Origin: Symsagittifera roscoffensis | Taxonomy: Eukaryota; Xenacoelomorpha; Acoela; Convolutidae | Direction of reading: 5' to 3' | Length of the DNA: 64,000 bases | Assembly (NCBI RefSeq): GCF_963678635.1 | Contig: NC_087063.1 | Location: 33,478,682-33,542,681, forward strand | Shown: positions 1-11,778 of the stretch, one piece after another | Position numbering within the stretch: the first letter of the stretch is position 1 | Layout: the number at the start of each line of letters is the position of its first letter | Notes under the pieces: model-generated | Told to the model about the DNA's origin: nothing | Databases searched by the model: none | Seen by the model: only the letters and a program-made list of their open reading frames with translations | Program-made: the position numbers and the translations under genes

Positions 1-2
1 TT

Positions 3-2174
3 TCATCAGATGATGAAGATTTTTATGACTAAAATCATCAACAATTTTTACAAAACCGAAAACTCCACTCTTATCACGTAAATCAACCAGATATTTTTGA
101 ACCATATACACGAGAACAACATATGCGACAATCTAGACCAAATCACGCATCTCAAAATAATAATTGTTATTCACAAAATCCAGTAAATAAAGATTATTAT
201 CAACCAACACAAATGCAAAATGAAATCCTACTACCTTATTACTTACAACAACATGAAATCACAAAAAGTCAACTTAAAATTTTTTCACAAATGCCAAATG
301 CCGCAGAATCACTTCATATGACTACGAATCCATATCTAATGGGTGGATCATCAATAACATCAAACAAACCAATGATGGTTTTCACCGGTACAGACCCTGA
401 ATATTCTGTAGAAGATTATTTAAATGCAGTCACAGCAAATTTAATCTTGAATATAGGACCTGAACCAATAAATACACCACTTCACCAAAATTGGATACAT
501 ATACGCACAGCGTTATTACAAACCACACTTGATGGCGCAGCTCAAAATTGATTTTCAGTTTACCTATAGATATAAAATCAGAGTGGAAAAGATTCACACA
601 AGAATTTTCAAAAATGTTTGATTCTGAAAGGAACAAACAACATCAAAGAGTTTTATGCAATGAAATTCGTAGACTACCAAACAAAACGATCAAACAACTA
701 GCAGTAAAGATCGAAACACTAGTCCGAAAAGCATAATCGCTAAATACTCATGATTATGAAAACACAAAAATGACAGAAATTCTAATGATGACTCTAACAC
801 CTCAATTACGGAAAACAGCAATCAAAAAGAGAGCATCACATCCTTCCTCAATTCGAGAACCAGATTTAGATTTTTGAAAACTAGAAGATAAACTAGAGCA
901 AGCAGAAATCAGTATGAAACTAGAAAAAACAGAAAATCTCAAACTACAATATGTTAAAAATATTCGAACCACTACAACACACATAAATAAAATACACAAT
1001 TCAGATACAGATTTATCCGAAAAAGTCATTGAAATTTTGAATATATTTGAGAAAAATCCAAATTTTAAAGGTAAACCAGCATTCAAAAAATGGTGTAACT
1101 ATTGCCGAAGATACGAACATAGCATTGCTGAATGCAGACAAAAACAACACGACAATCAGAATAAACCACAAAAGTACAAAGAACCAAACAAATCATTTTA
1201 TCAAAACATAAAAAAAGATCAAAATCTACCAAATAGAAATATTCACAGTAATAATAGCTCTGGAAAACCTTTTCCAAACAGCTCAAATTATTCAAGAAAT
1301 CAATCACCTTATAACTCTAACTACAGAGGTAGATCACCAGACCAAAGGAATTCACGTAATTTCTCACAAAACAGATATAGTCGATCAAATAGTCGAAATA
1401 CTCAATATCGAAATAATTGTTCACGATCAAACTCAAACAGACCAAGTCATTCGTTTGATACCACTTCCCATTCACACTCTAGGAATAGACACTATTCAAA
1501 TGATAGATCAAGAAATTCATCGTACAATAGACACAGAAATTTTTCCAACAATAGAAATAGAAGCTATTCAAATAATCGAAATCAACGATAAAATAATCGA
1601 TCACGAGATTACTCAAATAACAGATCAAATCGCCAAAGATCTAATTATAACAATTATCAAAATACATCACGAAATAGTTCACAAAATAGGAATTCAAACT
1701 ATAACGATAGACAGAGAAACTACTCTCAATCACCTAATAGAAATAATACACGTTATCTAGATTCTCAAAACGAATACAATAGCAAAATACCAAAATATCA
1801 AAGACGAATAAATCAAGTAGAAGCAACTGAAAAAACAAATTCAGACCCCCCTGGTATTGACAACGCGAAAACTACTGAATTACAATTAAATCACATTAAT
1901 TGCGAATCTACAGACAGTGAAAATGAAACAGAAAACACAATTTTAGTCAACAGTATAGAAGTTGAAAATCACTATGAAACCGTTACGTACGAACTACCTT
2001 TTCACTCACATATTTATGAAAATCACTCGGAGTTACTTTTCGATTACCACACTAGACATAGAAGTAGTAACATACCAATCGAGCAAATAGTAAATGAAGT
2101 AACGACATTACACGAACCTGAAAAAGAACAAGAACAAAAACAAATCACATTTACCAAAACAACCATCAAATGAA
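3..2174 (+). pseudogene. gag: Gag pseudogene (capsid, zinc knuckle, SR/N-rich tail)
   Basis: The frame is open from base 3 apart from a TAA at 30-32, so the true start lies upstream of the window. A capsid-like domain runs from about base 378 (FTGTDPEYSVEDYLNAV) to about 910. One zinc knuckle of form CX2CX4HX4C (CNYCRRYEHSIAEC) lies near 1,095-1,137. A long Ser/Arg/Asn-rich tail follows to about 1,760, then an acidic linker. Damage: TGA at 549-551 and again at 875-877, both where Trp would suit the context, a one-base shift close to 550, TAA at 734-736 and TAA near 1,589. The frame reaches the protease by another one-base shift near 2,150. The product would have packaged element RNA in cytoplasmic particles. 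Confidence 0.75.
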
Positions 2175-2528
2175 AAAATTTGGACAATCATCTTTCCTTT
2201 AGAACGTCCACAAAGTAAAGAATTTCAACCACCAGACCTCGAAATAGATTTTTTAATAGACTCTGGAGCAGAATCGGATATCATTAGAATTCCAACTTGG
2301 AATGAAATCAAAATTCTCCAACCCAAACTAACACCTGTAAAAACAGCCAGTAGACTAGCAACAGCACAAGGCTCAACCTTAACAAGTTACGGAAAAGTTC
2401 AACTTTTTTTCGTTCCCACTAAAACAATGGAACAAAACAAACTCCTAAATAAACCATTTAAACAAGCATTCCATATCGCAGATGTACAACCAATATTATT
2501 GGATTTCCATTCATCACAAAATACATAA
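2151..2528 (+). pseudogene. Retroelement aspartic protease region
   Basis: An open frame of about 125 codons carries the aspartic protease active site D-S-G-A at 2259-2270, in the context LIDSGAESDIIRIP. This is the usual DS/TGA loop of gypsy proteases. The region ends at a TAA near 2,526. It lies in a different frame from Gag, offset by one base, as in many Gag-Pol elements or as a result of decay. The protease would have cleaved the Gag-Pol polyprotein. No second conserved flap motif was recognised with confidence. Confidence 0.7.
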
Positions 2529-2581
2529 CAATTATTAACATATTAGATATTAAAATTAATAAGAAAGATAAATATACAATA

Positions 2582-3093
2582 ATGCAAAACACTGCTTTAA
2601 CATTCTTCCAAAGAATAAACAAACAACCACCATTCTTTTCAAAAATTTATTCCATCTATAATAAAGAAAGAAAACATCCTAAACCACTCTCAGGATACAT
2701 TTACGACTTTCCGATCAAACAAGTTCACCAATACAACAAAAGTCAAAACAAACAACATCTCTATATTACTGACTTAAATTTAGACCAATTCACAAAATCT
2801 TTAGAGTAACAATTTCATCCATAAAATACATGAAAAACTCAAACTCCGATATCATTTCTCTACATGTGTATAATAATTCACCATACAAAATAACCCTACT
2901 TTTAGGACTCCTAGGATATTGTGAAACCAATGCAACAACTTCCCCCACAAAAGAAATAGCATACAGTGTAAATAATATATTACAAATATTAGATATATGT
3001 CAATCATCAATTCTTGACGAAGAATTATCAATAAATAATAAAAGAAGCAATGAAAAAAGGACACAGACTATTTCACAAAAACACCTTACTTAA
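2582..3093 (+). pseudogene. Protease-RT linker fragments
   Basis: Two short open stretches (2582-2809 and 2830-3093) lie in the Pol direction between protease and RT. They hold no recognisable catalytic motif. Their position and composition match the variable linker between protease and RT in gypsy-type polyproteins. Stops and shifts separate them from both neighbours. The assignment rests on context only. Confidence 0.45.
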
Positions 3094-4204
3094 ACCAACA
3101 TTCAAAATATCACACTATACAGAACAACAACAAAAATTCTTGACAATGTTCAATTTTCAACACTCTCAAATAACACAGAACGAATTTGAAAAATTAGCCG
3201 ATTTACTGTTAGGATATCCAACAGTTTATGCCACATCTAAATTTGACGTTGGAAAAAAAAACTCAACACTACATTTAACCTTGAAATCTGACGCAGTTTT
3301 CAAAAAACAAAGAGCAAGCAAATCACCAATTCACTTACATGACAAAGTTAATAGATTACTTGACATTCTAGAATAATACGAAATCATATATTCAGTAAAT
3401 AAAGAAGCCTAAAGGAAACACCTCTATTAACCCTGTCATTATTCTCGCCAAAGGAGAATCACTGAAAATAGTTCTAGACGCTAGATATCTCAATTCACTC
3501 ATTGATGAATCTAAATGTAATTGGCCAATAGAACCAATTCAAATAATTTTAACAAAAATAAATGGTAAATACTTCACAACCGCAGACATGAATATTGCAT
3601 ATAATCAAAGGCCACTAGATCAACAATCACGACGATTACACAATTTGTTATTAGAAACAACAAAACGAATTTAATATATTATTCTATGGCATACCCATAG
3701 GACCAGCAGCTTTCTCAGCATTTATGAGCAAACATTTTAGACCAATTATACTAAAAAAACGAAATCACATACTTAGACGATGTCTTTATGCAATCACAAA
3801 CAAAAGATGAAATGTTCATAGTTCTCGAAAAAAATCATCAAATTTTACAGAACGAAAACATGAAAACAGCCCCAGATAAATCACATTTTTTCTTAACACG
3901 CGTAAAATTTCTTGAACACATTATAGAGAAAAACAGTATAACCCACTGAAATCACGAATTGATGCAATTCAAAAACTCCAGCCACCTACAAACAAAAAAA
4001 TCCAAGAATTTCTTGGAATGTTAAATTTTTTAAATAAATTTGTCTATAAAATGCAATTATACTTAAGACCATTCTATAATATTCTTAGACAAAAAATAAT
4101 TTTGAATGGACGACAGAACATTAAACACGATTTGAAGAAATCAAAAAAATTCTCACCGAACAAATCTCAAAAACAATCCCAGATCCCAATAGACCTTTTT
4201 ATGC
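3050..4204 (+). pseudogene. pol: Reverse transcriptase pseudogene (YLDD)
   Basis: The frame 3050-3376 gives the N-terminal RT region. After a stop, blocks resembling RT motifs follow: LKIVLDARYLNS near 3,460, a region containing YFTTADM near 3,570, and the catalytic box YLDD at 3770-3781. The downstream segment (4018-4275 and other frames) contains the thumb/connection motif FLGMLNFLNKFVYKM. These are standard Ty3/gypsy RT landmarks. Several frameshifts between 3,620 and 4,200 break the frame, so no enzyme can be made. The YLDD aspartates themselves are intact. Confidence 0.75.
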
Positions 4205-4205
4205 A

Positions 4206-4590
4206 ATGTGCGTTGCTTCAAATTTTGGCATCGGTGCAGCATTACTACAATCCCGCAATGGAACAAATAAAATGAATCCTATATCAGCAAATTCTCGCCT
4301 ATTAACACAAGCTGAATTACAACTCTCTACTCTTATGAGAGAATGCACAGCTATCATACATACTCTAACAGAATATGAATTTTTGATACTTGGATCAAAA
4401 CATCCAACAGTTTTATATACAGATCATAAACCAATTATCTTTCTTTTCACACAAAAAACAAACTCAAACCATAGAGTTTCCAGATTTCAACTAATTTTAA
4501 TGAAGTTCCCAATTCCAAACTTACATATAGTTTGGACAGCAGGAAAAAACCTCGCACTACCCGATACTCTCAGTAGAATCCACCACCTGA
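4206..4590 (+). pseudogene. pol: RNase H domain of the degenerate Pol
   Basis: The frame 4206-4598 reads as a gypsy RNase H domain. It contains FGIGAALLQ, the Glu in MRECTAI and an Asp in YTDHKPI. The first catalytic Asp, expected in the Asp-Ala-Ser context near the start, reads Val (VAS), so one metal-binding residue is lost. The frame then shifts by one base near 4,580 into the linker before integrase. The role was degradation of the RNA strand during reverse transcription. Confidence 0.7.
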
Positions 4591-6560
4591 ACTACTAACA
4601 AGAAAAACAACAGTTGAAATACCACAAAATATATTCTATCTCGCTAAAGATGAAACTTGACCACTATTAGAATGTGAATATGCAGTCAAAACTGACATAG
4701 AACAATCACAAATAAACAATCTACCACATTTTCCACTCTATTTAGATTGTCAAAACAACCATTATGAAGTTGATTTATTAGGCACATCTACACTTAAGCC
4801 GATTCCATATTTACATTGGATCAAAAACAATACTCAACAAAAGCGAATTAAACAACAAACACATAAAAAAGAGCCATTCCCTTTATTAGAAAAAGAAAAC
4901 CTAACGGAAACGATAGATCAAGTTTATAATCTACATGACCCACTTGACATACTCCTATCAAAAATTGAAGTAGAAAACATTTTTCTACCAACAACAGAAA
5001 AAATAACACTAAAATTTTTACAGAAATATCAAAACCTTGATCCCGTCATCAGACAGCTAAAATCTTGGCACAAATCCAAAACTAAGCCAATCAAAGCTGA
5101 TACCATAATCTTAGGAAACAAAACACTCCTTCGATACTTCAGAAAATTCAATAATACCACTATAAATGAAAACACAGATATTTTAGAATATCAAACACCT
5201 GATTTTAAAGTATCCTGTCTACCCTTAAGTATGATGTTAATAGCATTCAATACTTCACATATCCTACACACTAAAGGACATTCAGGATCAGAAAAGACAT
5301 ATTCTAATTTTATCCAAAATTTTTGTTTCTCCAATGCACCAAATTGGATTAAAGTATTATGCAACGATTGTAAAAAATGTCAATTAAACAAACAATACCC
5401 AAATCAAAAACAAATTGCAGAAAAACAACTTTTGAAACGACAAAGTCTATATTTTAATCACAGAAAATTATTTGACACAAAAGGACCAATTTCACCATCC
5501 TCAGAAGGAAACTCATATATAATGGTCATTGTTGATGCATTTACACATTATGTAGCACTCAACCCAGTGCCCCATTGTATTGCTTACTATGCATATACAA
5601 CGCTCTACGAACACTGGATAGCTAAATTCGGATAAACCGAAATCCTAGTCACAGACAATGGCACTGAAATTATTAATAACGAAATCAACACATTATGCCA
5701 TTTATATATTAAAAAATATAAGCCACGTACATCTCATGCACCTTGGACAAATGGATTAGTTGAAGGTATGAACCGTTCATTAAAAGAATATCTCAGATGT
5801 ATCAATGGAAATGATACACGATAAACTGAATGGTCAACAGATGTAAAGTTATTTCCCTGATCATATAATTCACAATCTACAACAACATTAGGAATGTCAC
5901 CATATGAAATGTTATTCAACCAAAAACCACGTAAACCAATAATGTTTACAGCAAACGCCCATAAAACTGCACAACAAGAATATTGTCAACCAAATAAAGA
6001 TTCATTTTGTTATAATTTACCACTACATACCCATGATGAAGACCACTTTCATCATCCACAAATTTTAAAATTAGCTTCCGGAACTCGCACCGATTGGATT
6101 TAAATAGAGATAAAAAAATTACAACGACATATATCAAAAATAACAAAAACACTGTTACAAAGGCAAAACATAAATAAACAAATCAATTCACGCTTTAAAC
6201 CAGCAACAGATTTAAAAATTGGAACATTTGTTTTAATCCCCAACTTCACGATTCAAAAAGGAATTTCTAAAAACTTACAACCACTCCAAAAAGGAACATA
6301 TCAAATAACTGACAAACCCACTGATGTAACATACAAACTAACTGACTCAAATCAAAAAGAAATTGTTCAACATCGAAATAACCTATTACCCTATTACCCA
6401 AAACAAAACGCACTCCGTGAATTAACACAATTATTTTCTTTCACAGGTTTAAAAAGTGTTCAAAACAATTCAGAAAGCGAACAGAACCAAAACACTGAAA
6501 AACAAAAAGAATTAGTTCACCAAACTTCTCCTAACTCAAATTCAAAAACACCTCAAAAAG
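4590..6560 (+). pseudogene. pol: Integrase pseudogene with HHCC and DDE motifs
   Basis: After a linker, the zinc-binding H-H-C-C region appears at about 5,260-5,390 (HTKGHSG, then CNDCKKCQ). The catalytic core follows in the same frame: Asp in FDTKGP near 5,470, Asp in VTDNGTE near 5,650, and Glu in NGLVEG near 5,760. All three acidic residues are present. A C-terminal GPY/F-like segment ending HRNNLLPYYP lies near 6,370-6,400. In-frame TAA at 5633-5635, TAA near 5,822, TGA near 5,860 and TAA near 6,102 interrupt it. Only one frame is needed across most of the domain, so nonsense changes are the main damage here. Confidence 0.75.
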
Positions 6561-6575
6561 AAAGAAAAAAGGAAC

Positions 6576-6923
6576 ATGACAGAAACAATTCTACCACAGG
6601 ATCAAAAAGAGAAATCTGAACATAGAGAGTCATCAATTTTCATTTTTCATTATCTTCTTTTCAATTATTTTGAACGTACACATTTTCAAAATAACATGCT
6701 GAAAAACACTCGAATAGATCTAGTTCAAAATCAGCCAATAGAAGTCATTCCGAATCACCACTTTATTTTTAGTGACACGAATTTATTAGCCGACACATAT
6801 TCACCTCTAAGCATAATTAAAACTATAACTTCAAGATCTCCAGGTCAAAAAAAAGCAAACCGCTACAAAAAGACAACTAAAATAAATACAATCTCAATAT
6901 TAGAACCCTCCCCTATCAAGTAG
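6576..6923 (+). CDS. Unrecognised ORF after integrase
   Basis: A 115-codon ATG-started frame follows the integrase C-terminus of the decayed element. It has no motif I recognise and is rich in Asn, Ile, Thr and Lys. It may be the C-terminal tail of Pol after a frameshift, or a chance frame. Its A-rich, G-poor base use equals that of its neighbours. Confidence 0.25.
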   Translation: MTETILPQDQKEKSEHRESSIFIFHYLLFNYFERTHFQNNMLKNTRIDLVQNQPIEVIPNHHFIFSDTNLLADTYSPLSIIKTITSRSPGQKKANRYKKTTKINTISILEPSPIK

Positions 6924-7448
6924 TACAAAGATCAACAATATTTCTCAACTTAGAGCTCAAAAACCCTCCAAGCAAAAAAATTAAATTAGCCTAAAGACCA
7001 TAAAGCACATGATCATTTAGCCTAAAGTACAAATAATTCTTGGACACCCCCAACAATTCCATAAATAAAAACAAAATTAAGACGATCTCCCCGACACCTC
7101 AAAACAATCCCTTAAAAACGTTCGACAAAACTTAACCCACTCGTCAAAAAACCAATAAATAATTCGACCACACTCAAATTTAGCCAAAACAATGAAAAAA
7201 GATTCGACAAACCAAATCATTGCTTAAATGCTTCTTTCTACAACAGTCCTTCAAGCTTCAAACAGGAAGCTTCAAACTTCCTCAAATTTTTTAAAATATT
7301 TTTAACCGATATCTTAGAAACTTTAATAATTCTTTTCATAACTTTTTGCAACCCTTTTTTATTTTTCTATTCAATATTCGAAGTATATATATCCCTTTCC
7401 ACAATTCTTGAGCATCTCCTCAGGTACGATAATTTAATAACTATTTAA
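6924..7448 (+). other. Non-coding spacer between pol and env-like region
   Basis: No convincing coding frame is seen. The stretch holds a TATA-like run (GTATATATATCCC near 7,383-7,395) and, about 30 bases later, the sequence CTCCTCAG/GTACG near 7,420, which could be an initiator or a splice donor. It may serve an internal promoter or splice signal for the downstream gene. This is inference from short motifs. Confidence 0.3.
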
Positions 7449-7652
7449 ATGTTTTGCAATCTATTTAGTAGAACTGATGTTTTTCTAATATTCGTATTTT
7501 TTCTGAAATTTTCAACATCACTCATAATGACAAGAAGTAAATGTATAAGAAAGGCAATCATCACATTTGCATTAGCCACCAGTCTTTTGTTTCTTTTTAT
7601 TGAAGAATATTGGAATAAACATAAATTTTCATCAAAAAAATTCCACTCTTAG
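7449..7652 (+). CDS. Small hydrophobic ORF upstream of env-like gene
   Basis: A 67-codon frame starts with ATG and has two hydrophobic stretches, roughly residues 8-24 and 38-50, separated by a basic segment. This is compatible with a signal peptide or membrane anchor. It sits just upstream of the envelope-like region, so it could be its leader, separated by later damage. No family was recognised. Confidence 0.3.
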   Translation: MFCNLFSRTDVFLIFVFFLKFSTSLIMTRSKCIRKAIITFALATSLLFLFIEEYWNKHKFSSKKFHS

Positions 7653-8029
7653 AAATTTTTCAAAATTACTAATCAACAACCCCCACAACAGTCGCCACCA
7701 ACAACATCCCAAGAAAACCTAACAAAACCCACAAATACCCAAAACCCCCCAATCATCTACACGCATTTCTTTTCAAGATAACCCATATACCTTTGAAGAA
7801 AGACACGCACGATTATCTGAACCATTAGAGCTACTTATTCGCCAAGCACCTTTAAGCGAACCACAATACAAACCAACATATAACATATACCCACACCTAC
7901 AACAAGAACTTAACAGAGTAATACAAATTAGCCGAAGACAAAACACACTCGAAAAAAAATTGACAAATTATACATCCAAGACGAAACAGAAATTTTCAAA
8001 CTCCCAGATTTCGTTTTAATATACCTCAA

Positions 8030-11000
8030 TTGCCAACATCAAATCCCTTAGCCCTTTATAGTAGCACACTACCAGATACTCCTCCAACTGCTTCACAACA
8101 AAGCACTTCAAATATACCATCAGACTACTTAGGTTCAACCCCCACATCAGAACAAATTAGAGAAAACCCTTTTAATCCCCCAGCAACCACAGAACGTCTT
8201 CCATATTGGGTAACGCACACCTACACTCAAGGTGAACCAAACTTAGTAAACGACCCAAGTAACCTTTCATCCGATACAACACTATCAACATTACCAGAAA
8301 CAATTTCCCTTCCTTCAACACCTTCTTTAAGTCAAATATCAGCAACAATTTTCCCATAAAATTTCCTACAAATCTTGATTCGCGATGTCAAGAACAATCA
8401 TTTCATAATATACCGCTACGATTAGATTGGAGTACATTCGTAGCACCCCCACCATTAATTGGTCAACATCAAGAAGGTAGCCGACTACACAACTGGGCAC
8501 TAAATAGATTACAATATCGACAAGATATCCACAAAGATATACAAGAACATAACATCCAAATACTACAACAAAGCAGTCTCACACTAAAATTCGAACTTAC
8601 AGTAAGACTAAATAACATTGTTCAACACCCATTTCTATTAGTCCATCCTAATATAACAGCTCAATCTTTTCCTCCCCCATTTATAACAACAGAAAAAATA
8701 TATAAATACGATACATATACTAAAAAGACAATCGGATACATAACTTTTTACAACACATAATCAGGATTATCATATACATGTATATTCTAAAGATATTCAC
8801 ATTTCAACACATTTTTTTCCTCATTTTTTTGAACCAAACCAAAATCCTTCTCCTCGCACAGGACCTCAGGATTTATTAGTAACACACTACGATTGTGAAG
8901 AAAGTGAACAAAAAACATTACATAAATATGCTATCAATCAAGTAACACAATGTGAATACGAACCACAAGCTATAGAAACCACAAATGTAATAGCTACATT
9001 ATACTCAAAAGCCCGAGCAACAAAACTAACCGGATACAAATTTACAGAGACATTTTCCGAAAAGAAAGTACATTGTTCACAAGTTTCAAAGGGAAAAAAA
9101 AACAGACTGTACCACGAATCCTTCTACCAAAGTAACATCGAAAGATTATTACATCTCAGCCCTGAAGACTGTAAAAATGAACGAAAACGACTAAACTTTA
9201 CACCAAATATAGGCACAAACAGAAAACTTGTCAATTTTCAAGTTTTTCCAGATTTAGCACATCAAGTCGAACTTGAACAACACCAAGGTCACATACGACT
9301 AGATACCAAATTCCCCTTCCATGGAGCATACGGAAGACTGACATACAGTTTTCATGATAAAAATTGGATACCACACATTGGAAGTAATAATCCCTCAAAT
9401 TGCAAAGCAGATACAAAAATAAAGGATACCAAGAAATAATGTTTTTCGATTGGAAAATACAACTTGAAAAAGTACAAATTACACGCGACTTAAAAGAAGA
9501 CACAATACTTTACCAAAAAATTAGACTCCCTTGCAAAAAGTACCAAGGATATTGCGATCCTACAACACGCACAAATAATGTTTTTCGATTGGAAAATACA
9601 GGTTGAAAAAGTACAACTTACTTGCGACTTAAAAGACGACACAATACTTTATCAAGGCATTAGACTCCCTTGGAAAAACTACCAAAAATACTGCGATCCT
9701 ACAACACGCACACAAGCAACCATTGTTTGGTTTCCCGATGAAACCTGTACAATTTTTCAAGTAGCAAAGATACACGCTAGAATGATAAAATTTCACCAAA
9801 AATAATTTATTGAATCAATTCCATATGAAGATGTAAACCCTGATCAGATCAGAAGAGAAGTACAAATCATAAATTTAGAAACATCCACAAAATAGAAAAT
9901 AAATTAGCACGTTTTCAAATATACCCAGAAACAGAACTTGCATGCAAATACAGCAAACCAATTTACAAAACACAATATTCAGAAATGGTTTCGACATGAA
10001 TACAGGAAATTTAATCGTACACCCGATGGCCACATCTCACTCATTGACTGATGAAAACTCATACGTTTCAGTAAAATTTCAGAAGAATACAGGACAGATC
10101 GGTGCAAAATTAAAACCACAAGACACAGAAAGTACACGATTACAAGAACTATCACTTATGAACAGCACACATTTTGGCGCAATTCATTATGACATACATT
10201 TAGACATGAAATTAGACTACACAATAGGTAGAGTTTTTCAAGAAATATCTTTGTCAGAACTAGAAACACTACATCAATTATGTGAACTATAAAGAACACA
10301 AATTCTACAATCACTAGCAGTAGCAGCTCTAAAAATACCATATGCAGGATATTTATTATCCGGAAATAGATCAAATTTCATTGATTATGAAGAAAACATT
10401 CTATGGTATAACACTTGTACCAAAAAATTATCACCTTTATACGTTTTTGAAGATAAACGATGTTATAAAAGAATCCCAATATTCTACAAAAATAAAGTAC
10501 TTTTTGTTGATACACTCTCAAGAAGAATTACTTTTGTGATACAGCAGTCCCATGTGGATCAGAAAAAAGCCACAATGTTGTACAATTAAACCCCGACGAA
10601 GACAAATACTACTTACTCACACCATATCCAACACTCATGCCACCACTAAAAAAGTTTCCACCTGAAAGTATTAGAGCTATTGCTTGCAACCCAAATATCC
10701 ATTTACAATTGATTGGCATCTACTCAAAATTAGACATACAATACCACATACGTACACAACAATTTCAAGAACTACTTACAAAAATGGACACAATACAACG
10801 ACAATCAATAGATCAAAATTTACGTGAACTTGCAGAAACAGCAGGATTTTCAGACATTTACGCACAAGATTACAGCGGATATTTTATAGATATTAAAGAT
10901 TACATTTATTCAAACGGCAAAAAATACCGACCACAAGATTTATCACCAATCATTATTTTTAGTTTTCTAAATCTAAAAAACGAACTTTTATCCTTTCTAG

Positions 11001-11080
11001 GATGGCCCTATTACATCTTAGAAAGATTGACTATACTATACGCAATGTTTAATTTTATTGGATTTTTTTATCTCTATTAA
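8030..11080 (+). pseudogene. env: Envelope-like glycoprotein pseudogene, chuvirus-type features
   Basis: Fragments in all three frames form one long protein-like region. Visible features are a Pro/Thr/Ser-rich start (8030-8359), a cysteine-containing ectodomain segment near 8,885-9,180 (spaced Cys residues, a Y-D-C start and a later E-D-C), a Trp/Pro/Cys-rich region near 9,690-9,790, a conserved-looking Cys-containing block near 10,280-10,560, and a C-terminal hydrophobic segment near 10,950-11,070 that could be the membrane anchor. The spacing and the Y-D-C start resemble chuvirus-like glycoproteins, which LTR retroelements have captured as env genes. This is my reading from motif layout and needs a profile search. 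The coding region contains numerous stops, shifts and an internal 139-bp duplication, so it cannot encode an intact protein. Confidence 0.55.
9434..9711 (+). repeat. 139-bp tandem duplication inside env-like region
   Basis: The segment 9434-9572 is repeated directly at 9573-9711. Both copies begin AAATAATGTTTTTCG and end with CAACACGCAC. They differ at roughly one base in ten, so the duplication is old. Since 139 is not a multiple of three, the duplication itself shifts the reading frame. Confidence 0.85.
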
Positions 11081-11232
11081 AAGGAGAAATACTTTTAGAT
11101 GCACAAATAAAAGAATACAACATAAAAATATCAACTACACCAAATACATATGACGAATCACAACACCACACAAACACATTACCCACAGCACCACAATTAC
11201 CAAGTCTAAATCAAAATCACCCATTATCACTA

Positions 11233-11778
11233 GTGACACGAAATTTTAGAAATTTAGCACTCGTAAATATTGCAAATTCAAGACCAAATCATATACAAAG
11301 TCCAATTCACCACATAGTAACACAACAATCTCAAAATGACGATACATATGAACAAATAATCGAACAACCACATACCACAAATTTTCAATCTCAGGACAAT
11401 CATTTTTTTTATCCCACGATGAGCCGAAAAATTGATTCCCTTCACCGGTCAGTTTCCCATCCAGCCAATCTCCAAAAAGCAATTCCCATCATCCCACTTT
11501 TTGCTTTCCCGCCACCTGAATCACCCCATATTAACACATCATTTGGCATGAATTCTGACGCTAACTCAGATATCACAGTTTTTCATACAATTTCCCAATT
11601 TAATAATTCAGATATAGAAAAACCAGTTGAATTCGCAAACTCAGAACCCAACCCATCAATATTTTCTCAGCCCCCCTTTCAACCCATCCAATCCCAATCC
11701 AAAACTGACTCCCTCTCTTCTATCTCTCATATTTCCCAAGTAACCCCGACATACGACATACTCCCCCTTTACCAATGA
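11233..11778 (+). pseudogene. Ser/Pro/Gln-rich tail after env-like gene
   Basis: A 181-codon frame (no ATG at its first codon) is rich in Ser, Pro, Asn and Gln, with no hydrophobic segment or cysteines. It follows the predicted membrane anchor, so it may be a cytoplasmic tail or a separate low-complexity protein. No family was recognised. Codon use follows the A/C-rich bias of the element. Confidence 0.35.

Noticed and set aside
1-6560. Alternative genetic code (TGA read as Trp, TAA as Gln) in the first element
   Set aside because: Several stops fall at positions fitting Trp or Gln, but frame shifts occur too, one TAA sits where Tyr fits better, and the genes at 32-38 kb and 57-64 kb use stops normally. 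Decay explains the pattern.
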